A stretch of 11,008 nucleotides of DNA, from NCBI GenBank assembly GCA_030695805.1, contig JAUYPG010000038.1, positions 1 through 11,008 of the forward strand, written 5' to 3'. Every line of letters begins with the position of its first letter. The first letter of the stretch is position 1. Shown piece by piece: positions 5,046 through 11,008 of the stretch. The DNA is from Nanobdellota archaeon (lineage in GTDB: Bacteria > Patescibacteriota > Minisyncoccia > UBA6257 > GWB1-50-10). Position numbers and translations under genes: made by a program. The notes under the pieces are model-generated. The model saw nothing but the letters and a program-made list of their open reading frames with translations, did not search any database and was not told where the DNA came from.

Positions 5046-5978
5046 ATGAAACGAAATCTCGCTTCGGTTCTTGCTCTTACTCTTGTTCTCGGTGTCGCGT
5101 TCGGCGCGACGGCCCAAAAAGCCGTGACGACGGAGGTCGCCAAACTCAAACGTCAACCTGCGCCGACTCTGTCCTCGGCCCCGACGCCTGCCCCGGCCCC
5201 GACCGTGGTCGTTCCTCCGGGAACCGCGACCCGGACTTGGGTCAACTCCAACTTCGCGTCCATTCCGGACGACTTCGACTTCGCGGCATTCTACGTCGCC
5301 GCGGGGTTAAACGAAGTCCAGGCAAGAACTCGCCTCGCCACGAAACTCGGCGAGCTCCGAAAGCGCGGCAAACCCGTGTATCTAGAAGTCATATTCGCGG
5401 TCATGGCGGATGCCGTCGCCGTAGCCCGCGAACACCCTAAGTTCACGGAGGACGCCTACGAGGCGATCGCGTTTGAGGTCGTCGGGCATATCGAGCCCGA
5501 AGATCTCATGACGGCCGAGCTCGTCGCCTTGGTGGAAGCCAAGGCGGGCGCCAAGGCGACAGAAGTCGCCAAGGCGGAGCTCGTCGCGCTTCAGCAGACC
5601 GCGAAGGAGATTATGGGGCTCGCGAAGAGCACCAATGAACTCCTGAGCGGACGCGCTACGGCTGTAGATGAGCTCAAGCAGGTGGCTCGCCACCTGCAAG
5701 AAACCTTGGACAAGTACGTCGCGGACATTGCGCGCTTCGCCGCCGTCGAGCATCTCGACAAGGCGGCGGTTCAAGGCCTCATTGACGCGGCTCTTCTGCC
5801 CGTCAAAGAAACCTTGGCCGCCGTTAAAGAGCAACAGGGCAAAATCGGGATGCCCCTCCTCGCGCTTGCCACGGCGTTGGCCACCAATGACACCGAGAAG
5901 GTAAGCGGAAGAAGGGCCATCCGAAAAACGGCGACCGCCGCGGTCGTCGCTCTCAGATACGAACTGATCAAGCCCTAG
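5046..5978 (+). CDS. Secreted or periplasmic helical protein of unknown function
   Basis: The protein has 310 residues and matches no family I recognise. An N-terminal signal peptide is clear: MKRN, a hydrophobic core (about 5-20), then an Ala-rich cleavage region near 21-24 (ATAQ), so export by the Sec pathway is expected. A Pro/Ala/Thr-rich linker (about 38-60) leads to a domain (66-310) that reads as almost entirely alpha-helical and Ala/Glu/Lys-rich, with a local AELVAL repeat (157-162 and 177-182). There is no Cys and no lipobox. AAAGGA (5033-5038) lies 7 nt before the ATG, the clearest ribosome-binding site in the window. A strong promoter lies at 4778-4806 and a terminator follows, so it is probably monocistronic. 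The composition could suit a coiled-coil adaptor or surface-layer-associated protein, but that is a guess. Confidence 0.8.
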   Translation: MKRNLASVLALTLVLGVAFGATAQKAVTTEVAKLKRQPAPTLSSAPTPAPAPTVVVPPGTATRTWVNSNFASIPDDFDFAAFYVAAGLNEVQARTRLATKLGELRKRGKPVYLEVIFAVMADAVAVAREHPKFTEDAYEAIAFEVVGHIEPEDLMTAELVALVEAKAGAKATEVAKAELVALQQTAKEIMGLAKSTNELLSGRATAVDELKQVARHLQETLDKYVADIARFAAVEHLDKAAVQGLIDAALLPVKETLAAVKEQQGKIGMPLLALATALATNDTEKVSGRRAIRKTATAAVVALRYELIKP

Positions 5979-5979
5979 C

Positions 5980-5993
5980 CCCGCCTCGGCGGG
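5980..5993. repeat. CCCGCC-TC-GGCGGG hairpin
   Basis: A perfect 6-bp palindrome around a 2-nt loop, beginning directly after the stop codon of the secreted-protein gene. It shares its core with the hairpins at 3189-3202 and 3368-3381, which differ in loop and flanks. Confidence 0.6.
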
Positions 5994-6012
5994 ATGACAG
6001 GCACGAACAACC

Positions 6013-6056
6013 AACAGAGCCGCGTTGGGAATCCCCACCGGCTCTGTTTTATTTTT
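6013..6056 (+). terminator. Intrinsic terminator of the secreted-protein gene
   Basis: AACAGAGCCG (6013-6022) pairs with CGGCTCTGTT (6039-6048). A further inner GGG/CCC can form, and TTTTATTTTT runs from 6047 to 6056. It is 35 nt past the stop codon and correctly oriented. Confidence 0.85.
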
Positions 6057-6121
6057 GCCTAAAACATCTCGCCAAACATTTCTCCTCAATCATTTTCTTC
6101 ATTTTCTTTCATTCGTTTTTC

Positions 6122-6163
6122 TTTTTGTCATTTTACCAGCGGCCGCTGGTAAAATGACAAAAA
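6122..6163. repeat. NotI-centred palindrome 1, perfect, 42 nt
   Basis: A perfect palindrome. Each half reads TTTTT, GTCA, TTTTACCAG, then the GCGGCCGC centre. The outer tracts are T on the left and A on the right, the reverse of a terminator arrangement. Confidence 0.95.
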
Positions 6164-6211
6164 TGGAATTCAATACAATACACCAGAATATAATACGAAC
6201 AATTATCTAAA

Positions 6212-6261
6212 ATAAAAAATATCATTTTATCTGCGGCCGCTTCTATAATGATATTTTTTAT
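6212..6261. repeat. NotI-centred palindrome 2, imperfect core
   Basis: The outer 15-nt arms (6212-6226 and 6247-6261) are perfectly complementary and contain A6T-ATCA. The inner blocks differ: TTTTATCTG on the left, and TTATAGAAG on the right read towards the centre. GCGGCCGC at 6233-6240 is intact. Confidence 0.9.
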
Positions 6262-6308
6262 GCTCCGATTATATTTCCTTTATTTTCACATACAATATCT
6301 TGTCGCTT

Positions 6309-6345
6309 GCCCAGCACCATTTTTCTGAAAAAAATGGTGCTGGGC
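6309..6345. repeat. 16-bp hairpin unrelated to the NotI family
   Basis: GCCCAGCACCATTTTT (6309-6324) is exactly inverted at 6330-6345 around the 5-nt loop CTGAA. Neither side has a T-tract after the stem, so it is not a standard terminator. It lies within the palindrome cluster but shares no module with it. Confidence 0.8.
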
Positions 6346-6467
6346 TTGCTCATCTTTCTCTCGCCTCGTGGCGAAGCTACGGGTCGTGAGCGAAGCGGGC
6401 GGTGCGGTTCTTTGTTTCTTATTTTCTTTTTGGTATTTTCCTTGTTTCTTTTTACATTTTTACTTTT

Positions 6468-6501
6468 TGTCAAAATAGAAGCGGCCGCTTCTATTTTGAC
6501 A
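6468..6501. repeat. NotI-centred palindrome 4, perfect, 34 nt
   Basis: Each half reads TGTCAAAATAGAAG towards the GCGGCCGC centre (6481-6488), a core different from palindromes 1 and 6. The outer tracts are asymmetric, with T5 on the left and T6 on the right of the plus strand. Confidence 0.95.
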
Positions 6502-6566
6502 TTTTTTATTTTCGTCTAAACAGCTCGCCACCCATGACTCTCCCATCACCTTTTTTACGTTTTCTA

Positions 6567-6608
6567 TTTTTGTCATTTTATCTGTGGCCGCTTCTATTTT
6601 GACAAAAA
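6567..6608. repeat. NotI-type palindrome 5, hybrid arms and mutated centre
   Basis: The outer TTTTTGTCA and TGACAAAAA are complementary. The left core is TTTTATCTG and the right core is AAATAGAAG, as if half of one type were joined to half of another. The centre reads GTGGCCGC, one base away from the NotI sequence. Confidence 0.9.
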
Positions 6609-6677
6609 TAAAACACAGAACAACATAGCAACACAAGGTAGCAACATAAAAACAAAATAATAAGATAGTTAATCACT

Positions 6678-6735
6678 TAAAATAAAAAATGTCATTTTAC
6701 CAGCGGCCGCTGGTAAAATGACATTTTTTATTTTA
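6678..6735. repeat. NotI-centred palindrome 6, perfect, 58 nt
   Basis: This is the longest perfect palindrome in the window, with 29-nt arms: TAAAATAAAAAAT, GTCA, TTTTACCAG and the centre. It ends 11 nt past the stop codon of the Cas2-like gene. With an A-tract on the left and a T-tract on the right it could act as a bidirectional terminator there. Confidence 0.97.
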
Positions 6736-6746
6736 CAGCCATGATT

Positions 6747-7430
6747 TTACATTCCAAACGCTTTCCATAACTCTCCCTCTTCAGAAATATGTTTTACTTC
6801 AATTATTTTTACAAACCTCTCTATGTCGAATACCGACATAATGAATTCCAATTCTTTTTTGCACGCGTACGGACAGATAAACACGCTCTGCTGAAGCGTA
6901 TGAAATCCGATATCTCGAAGTTTTTTCCTGAATCCATCTCTTTCTTGTTTGCGTGTTTCCGGTATGTCAAAAGCGACTATCCTCCACACTCCGTCCCAAT
7001 CTTTCTTTATTTCCTTTCCCATTCCATCAAACAGGGTGAGGAGCATTTTCGCTCTTCCTTTTTCCGTTAATTTTACCTTGTATTTCATCTTATCCAGTTT
7101 TTCGAGGTCAACATATCCACGTCGCTTCATATAATGGAGCTTCTCTAAAGTCCCCTTTTTATTCACATATGTCTTTCGGCGGGAGGACATTCCATACATG
7201 GTGAATACTTTGGGAGCCACCAACGCTACCGTGCAAATGCCCGCTACCGCGAGCACTGCAAAGAGCACCTTTGTTGTTACAAGCGCCGCCTCTTTTCCCT
7301 GGGCAACCAATTTTTCCTTTTTCGCGTTTTTTTGCAAGACATCCCACTCTTTTTTTACTATCTCCAAAAACTCTTCTTCGTTCTCCCGCAGTTTTTCAAT
7401 AATTTTCGTTTCACTTGGCTTTTTTTTCAT
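6747..7430 (-). CDS. Membrane-anchored winged-helix and Cas2-like (PaaX-type) protein
   Basis: The 227-residue protein has four parts. A charged helical N-terminus (about 5-45) is followed by one strong hydrophobic segment (about 50-72), a winged-helix-like region (about 84-128, ending YKVKLTEKGRAKML), and a Cas2-like fold (about 146-215). The last shows WRIVAFDIPETRKQERDGFR (150-169) and LQQSVFICPY (179-188), the pattern of PaaX-type regulators. Asp155 matches the metal-binding Asp position of Cas2 nucleases. PaaX proteins are soluble repressors, so the membrane segment is unusual. No cas genes or CRISPR array are near, so a role in spacer acquisition is unlikely. No Shine-Dalgarno is seen. 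A palindrome lies just before the start (7437-7480) and another just after the stop (6678-6735). A DNA-binding regulator or nuclease are the main options. Confidence 0.82.
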   Translation of the reverse strand: MKKKPSETKIIEKLRENEEEFLEIVKKEWDVLQKNAKKEKLVAQGKEAALVTTKVLFAVLAVAGICTVALVAPKVFTMYGMSSRRKTYVNKKGTLEKLHYMKRRGYVDLEKLDKMKYKVKLTEKGRAKMLLTLFDGMGKEIKKDWDGVWRIVAFDIPETRKQERDGFRKKLRDIGFHTLQQSVFICPYACKKELEFIMSVFDIERFVKIIEVKHISEEGELWKAFGM

Positions 7431-7436
7431 TTTCTA

Positions 7437-7480
7437 TTTTTATCATTTTACCAGCGGCCGCAGATAAAATGATATTTTTT
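7437..7480. repeat. NotI-centred palindrome 7, hybrid arms, upstream of the Cas2-like gene
   Basis: TATCATTTTA (7441-7450) is inverted at 7465-7474. The left core ends ACCAG and the right core ATCTG read towards GCGGCCGC (7454-7461). It lies 7 nt before the ATG at 7430 and 22 nt after the giant gene's stop codon. On the minus strand it contains TGGTAAAAT, which resembles an extended -10, but there is no -35. Confidence 0.93.
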
Positions 7481-7502
7481 ACTCTTTTTCTTTCTTCACG
7501 CC

Positions 7503-10500
7503 TTATTCTTTCTTCAAGCCCGTCGTTTTCCCTATTTTCTCTCCAATGCCCTTAAAAACGTCTCCGTATTGCCGCACCAAACCATTTTCGATTATTACTA
7601 TCTGTCGTTCAATCGCGGCTCTCTCTTCCGCCGTGACATGGGAGCTTTTCAGGATGTCCTTGAAAGTCATCATGTTTGCCACTTGCATTGGGACTATCCT
7701 GTCCCGCGCCGTCGCAAATCTATCCATTGCCGTGCCATCATTATATTTTTGTTGCAGGTGCGCCAGCACCTTGTCTCCCCATTTTTGGTCAATGTCTTGA
7801 AGTTGCATTTTCCCTACCCCCAGCGAAAAGCCCTCCATGATATTTAGCGATATGCCTCCATTCGGCTCTTTACTGAATACCACGTGAGTTGCCCCTGTTT
7901 TCCCTACCAATTCTCTGCCCCCTCCAATTTCCGGAACCTCCGGCATTTTCGAACTTGGGGGCGCTTCGCCTGCTAGAACATTTTCCGCCACAGTCGCGGT
8001 CGTCGCCGTCTGCGCAGGAAGACCTGTCACTTCCGCCGATTCCAGCCCCTGTATTATGTCCCGATACCGGATGATTTCTGCCGCGGCTTCCGGGCTTATT
8101 TTTTTACTTGCATCATTCATATCTCTCGCTTTTTCTGCCCAGTCCGCAAGCGCGCCTACGAAAATTTTATATTCCCCAACGAGTTCCCTTGGGATGTCCT
8201 TAATTGTTCCATTTTGCACTCTCGCGTCCAGGTCACGCATAATCGCGCCTGCCATGTTCTCGCCCCGAGATTTTTCCGGGTCGTGTACCTGCCCAAAGCC
8301 CCCAACAATTTCTTCCATCTTTTCTATGCTTGTCTGCTTTTTGTTAAACTTGTCGTCAAATATTTGCACTCGGCTATCAAACCACTCTCGATTATCTTGT
8401 TCCATAAGACGCCAAACGCCCGCATGAAATGCCTCCTTGCCTTCTTTGAGTATTTCAGTTGCTCCTGCGGCCATCTCTGCTCCTGATTGTGTTCTTTGTT
8501 GCGGCGCCTCTGGCACATCGGAAGCGTCCTCACCAACTGTTTGTTTTTCGCCTGTTCTTGCTTGGGGTTCTTGCAAATTCTCAATCAAAAATCCTTTCGC
8601 GGGGCGATTTAAAAGCTCCTGCTGTTCTTGGGACGTTCGTTCTTTATTAAAGACAAGATCATGGACGAGCTTACGAAGGTCTCCTCTTCCCTTCACAATG
8701 CTTGCGTTCGGACTATTGGAGAATTTTGGATTCAGTACTTCCCGTATCGTAGTGGTTTCTCCTATCGCGCCTATACCAATCTTAATTCCTTTTTCTGCAA
8801 GTCCTGGGATGCTTGCGTCCACTTCAAATTTTGCGGCTTGCGCCGCTTCAACATAAGGAATCGGCTCCTCTGGTACAACTTGAGCGCCATGCTCTCGTAT
8901 TAGTTCTTCCACGGTTTTATCCGCAAGCGTTCCGCTATCCCACAATAACTTGTTGTTTTGTCGTATATGTTCAAGAATGTTCGTGACTTTTTCGTCTATT
9001 GTTTCTCTTACTTTAAGTATTGCGTTAAGACCTTCTATCAACGTCTTTTTTTCTGCTTCTGGGGTTTTACTGTTTTCAATAAAAGTGATGTCTGCCCTGA
9101 TCTTATCTGCGCTCTCTTTGTTAAATTGTGCTACGGTCATGCGTCCGAAACGTTTGTATTCTAAACTTTCTCCTGTTTCCTGCGTGACGGGCGGTTTTGG
9201 TTTTTCTTCTACTATATTTTCATCGTCGCGTCCATGATCATCCGAATGATCGGCAATGGACGCTGTAGGTTTTGCGTCATTTTCATATTGCTCAACAAGT
9301 TCATCTAGCCCTTTTATATCTTCGGCTTGCGCCCCCCTCGATTCTTCCATTATTTTGTCAAACTGCTTAAGAGTTCCTTGGAATTCGTGCTCATTATCTC
9401 TTGCTCGTGCCGCCCTTAAATCCTCTTCAGTCATCAGTTTAGGTTTCTCTCCTTGCGGGCGTTCCCCTTCCTGTGCGTGTAACTCTTCGGGCTTTTCTTC
9501 GGAGGACGTGGCTACCGAAGCGCCTTCCGGTTTTGGTTTCCACCGATTATATTCATACTCATCCAGCTTTCCCGTACTTTCGTCTCCCTGCCATTCGCCT
9601 TCAATGTACTCCGCCACGTGCGTTGTGTCGTCCGTATCTTTTTCCAACACATAGGAAACAGAATGCTCCGGATCGTACCGAACTCCGGTTTCAAGCCCGT
9701 CTTTTATGTATTCATCACGAGTCAAGATGTTCCATGTTTCACGATTCGCCCAAGCGTGCACGGCTTTTGTATCGCTTGCGTCTCTTCCTGTAAACCCCCA
9801 CTCCACAGGGCTTGCCTCAATCTGGCGGCGCACGGCCTGCCACACACCCTCGCCTTTCCTCACCTTTCCTAATTCAAGATGTTTTTCGGTTATGATCGAA
9901 GTTGTTGCTCCTTCTGTCGGAGCCGAAGTCGAAATTTCGGGGATTCGTGCCTTTGCTTCACTTTCCGTCATCGGACGAAACGCGACATCCCCTGGATGCA
10001 TAATACGAGGTTGAGGCATCCCTCTTGTTTTATCATGACGCAAATCCCACACCACAATATCTCCGGAATCTTCAAACTTCGCCTGCACATCCGGATACCC
10101 CCGAACCGTTATCTTGCCCTCGGGCGATATCTCGATGAGTTTCAAAGCTTCTGGATTTTTCGCTCTTAAAAACCCTTCAACCGCGCTTTTCTGCGCTTGG
10201 AATTCCGTCTTTGAAATGAGTTCTCCCGCCATACCGCCCTCTGCGGCGCTTACCAACTCCTCCTCTCCCCAATGCGTAATCCAGCGCAAACCCCCTCCTA
10301 TCATCCGCGGATAAGCTAAAAGGGCGCGCTTGGGGTTTTTTACGAACAGGTCTTGAATCACATTGCCCGCGACCTCGTCGGAGTTTCCTTCAAATTTATG
10401 TTGGAGTACCTCCAAAAAAGAAGTGCCCGCGCTGCCTGCCTCCATTCCCTGCAAAAAACTATGAAGCGCGTGGCCGCCCAACCCGAGAGCCCTGACTGCC

Positions 10501-11008
10501 GCCGCGTACGCCTGCACCGCGTCAACCCACTTCCTTTCTTCCCTTCCCTCTACTTTTCCCTGAAAACGCATCGCCCTCCACCACTCTTTCCTCGCCACGT
10601 TTACAACGTCATTTAAAACATACCCCACGCGCCCCCTCTCTTTTTTCCGCGCCTCTCCCTGCGCTTCCTCCCAAAGCTTCCTGCGGCTTTTTCTTTCCAC
10701 TTCCGGTTTTAATTCTTCTTCTTTGATTTTTTCCAAAAAATTTTGGTATCTTTCTCTCCGCCCGGCAATTTCTCTTGCCCATTCTTCTTTTGAAAATTTC
10801 TTACTTGCCGTTGCCGCCCGCTCCATGCTTCCCAGGACGCCATAGGCAAACGCCCGGCTCCCGCCCGCGGTCGCCGCCTCCGCCGGCAAAAACGCGCTTA
10901 ACCCAAGATTCATCCAGTCGCGCGCGATACGCCAGCCGTTTACTTTTCCTTCAATATAAGCACCGACGAGTTTTCGCACTTCTTTATTGCTTTCGAGATT
11001 TGCGGCTT
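7503..11008 (-). CDS. Giant hydrophilic protein of unknown function, 5' end outside the window
   Basis: The frame is open from the stop at 7503 to the window edge, at least 1,167 residues. The GTG at 10979 is an internal codon at most, because codons upstream to the edge are also open and read like protein. Counting from that GTG, residues 20-60 are mildly hydrophobic and Ala/Gly-rich, and 60-150 is a charged helix. Residues 365-445 form a Trp-rich segment with KGEGVWQAVRRQIEASPVEW, vaguely LysM-like. Residues 480-605 are acidic and Pro-rich, probably disordered. Residues 605-700 look coiled-coil, and 1020-1158 is a mixed C-terminal domain. No clear transmembrane helix, catalytic motif or known family was recognised. 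Such long, family-less proteins are common in Patescibacteria. It ends 72 nt before the Cas2-like gene on the same strand. Confidence 0.85.
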   Translation of the reverse strand, partial: AANLESNKEVRKLVGAYIEGKVNGWRIARDWMNLGLSAFLPAEAATAGGSRAFAYGVLGSMERAATASKKFSKEEWAREIAGRRERYQNFLEKIKEEELKPEVERKSRRKLWEEAQGEARKKERGRVGYVLNDVVNVARKEWWRAMRFQGKVEGREERKWVDAVQAYAAAVRALGLGGHALHSFLQGMEAGSAGTSFLEVLQHKFEGNSDEVAGNVIQDLFVKNPKRALLAYPRMIGGGLRWITHWGEEELVSAAEGGMAGELISKTEFQAQKSAVEGFLRAKNPEALKLIEISPEGKITVRGYPDVQAKFEDSGDIVVWDLRHDKTRGMPQPRIMHPGDVAFRPMTESEAKARIPEISTSAPTEGATTSIITEKHLELGKVRKGEGVWQAVRRQIEASPVEWGFTGRDASDTKAVHAWANRETWNILTRDEYIKDGLETGVRYDPEHSVSYVLEKDTDDTTHVAEYIEGEWQGDESTGKLDEYEYNRWKPKPEGASVATSSEEKPEELHAQEGERPQGEKPKLMTEEDLRAARARDNEHEFQGTLKQFDKIMEESRGAQAEDIKGLDELVEQYENDAKPTASIADHSDDHGRDDENIVEEKPKPPVTQETGESLEYKRFGRMTVAQFNKESADKIRADITFIENSKTPEAEKKTLIEGLNAILKVRETIDEKVTNILEHIRQNNKLLWDSGTLADKTVEELIREHGAQVVPEEPIPYVEAAQAAKFEVDASIPGLAEKGIKIGIGAIGETTTIREVLNPKFSNSPNASIVKGRGDLRKLVHDLVFNKERTSQEQQELLNRPAKGFLIENLQEPQARTGEKQTVGEDASDVPEAPQQRTQSGAEMAAGATEILKEGKEAFHAGVWRLMEQDNREWFDSRVQIFDDKFNKKQTSIEKMEEIVGGFGQVHDPEKSRGENMAGAIMRDLDARVQNGTIKDIPRELVGEYKIFVGALADWAEKARDMNDASKKISPEAAAEIIRYRDIIQGLESAEVTGLPAQTATTATVAENVLAGEAPPSSKMPEVPEIGGGRELVGKTGATHVVFSKEPNGGISLNIMEGFSLGVGKMQLQDIDQKWGDKVLAHLQQKYNDGTAMDRFATARDRIVPMQVANMMTFKDILKSSHVTAEERAAIERQIVIIENGLVRQYGDVFKGIGEKIGKTTGLKKE

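Larger units (their letters stand above)
6057..6746. other. AT-rich gene-free region carrying a palindrome cluster
   Basis: No credible gene is seen on either strand in this stretch of about 690 nt. It contains five NotI-type palindromes centred at 6142.5, 6236.5, 6484.5, 6587.5 and 6706.5, an unrelated hairpin at 6309-6345 and one GC-rich patch at 6361-6407. Centre-to-centre spacing of successive structures is about 90-160 nt. The sequence between them is A- or pyrimidine-rich. Confidence 0.8.

Noticed and set aside
5157..5700. Long opposite-strand open frames over the secreted-protein gene and the ABC genes
   Set aside because: These are typical shadows of GC-rich coding sequence. The plus-strand frames have the signal peptide or ATPase motifs, and the antisense frames show no recognisable protein features.
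6307..6519. Possible small membrane peptide on the plus strand (70 codons)
   Set aside because: It is made of the hairpin arm, the GC patch and poly-pyrimidine sequence, has no ribosome-binding site, and its hydrophobicity follows from T-rich codons.
6468..6608. TTGACA motifs in palindromes 4 and 5 as -35 promoter boxes
   Set aside because: No TATAAT-like hexamer lies 16-18 nt downstream of either, and the motif comes from the palindrome arm itself.
6122..6735. Semi-regularly spaced palindromes as a CRISPR array
   Set aside because: Repeats vary in length and core, spacing ranges from about 90 to 160 nt, and the units are long full palindromes. No cas1 or effector gene is present. The Cas2-like protein is of PaaX type with extra domains.
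10979..10979. GTG at 10979 as the start of the giant protein
   Set aside because: The same frame stays open to the window edge with protein-like codons (AANLESNKE), and no ribosome-binding site precedes the GTG. The gene is treated as 5'-partial.

Overview
The window looks like chromosomal DNA from a reduced-genome bacterium, most probably a Candidate Phyla Radiation (Patescibacteria, Parcubacteria-like) organism. This rests on gene content and style, not on a marker-gene tree. The signs are a MacB/LolD-like ABC pair with an unusual C-terminal extension, a PaaX/Cas2-like protein of the sort frequent in those genomes, a very long hydrophilic protein with no recognisable family, mostly absent Shine-Dalgarno sequences, and intergenic DNA full of small palindromes.

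Layout. 1-361: gene-free leader with a short direct repeat, a perfect 40-nt palindrome, an extended -10 promoter and a GC-rich hairpin. 362-3155 (+): a two-gene operon encoding an ABC ATPase and a MacB/FtsX-type permease, overlapping by 20 nt. 3178-3389: a strong hairpin, a tRNA-Val(CAC) gene on the minus strand and a bidirectional terminator-like palindrome. 3413-4406 (-): rplJ (L10) followed by rplL (L7/L12), separated by repeat-rich DNA. 4407-5045: a regulatory region with back-to-back divergent promoters, a long rplJ leader with an attenuator-like hairpin, and a roughly 83-nt inverted-repeat element. 5046-5978 (+): a secreted helical protein of unknown function, followed by an intrinsic terminator. 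5979-6746: an AT-rich, gene-free region with five NotI-centred palindromes and one unrelated hairpin. 6747-7430 (-): a membrane-anchored winged-helix plus Cas2-like (PaaX-type) protein, with one such palindrome just past each end. 7503-11008 (-): a giant protein of unknown function that runs off the right edge.

The ABC pair would form a MacB-like mechanotransmission complex in the membrane. L10 and L12 build the ribosomal stalk and are probably feedback-regulated through the long leader. The most unusual feature is the family of six palindromes (6122-7480). Five carry an exact GCGGCCGC centre and one a single-base variant. Their arms are built from a few interchangeable modules. They surround the Cas2-like gene on both sides, and a related palindrome lies at 66-105. 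Their flanking A and T tracts do not behave like a uniform set of terminators, so a mobile-repeat, operator or recombination-site role is open.
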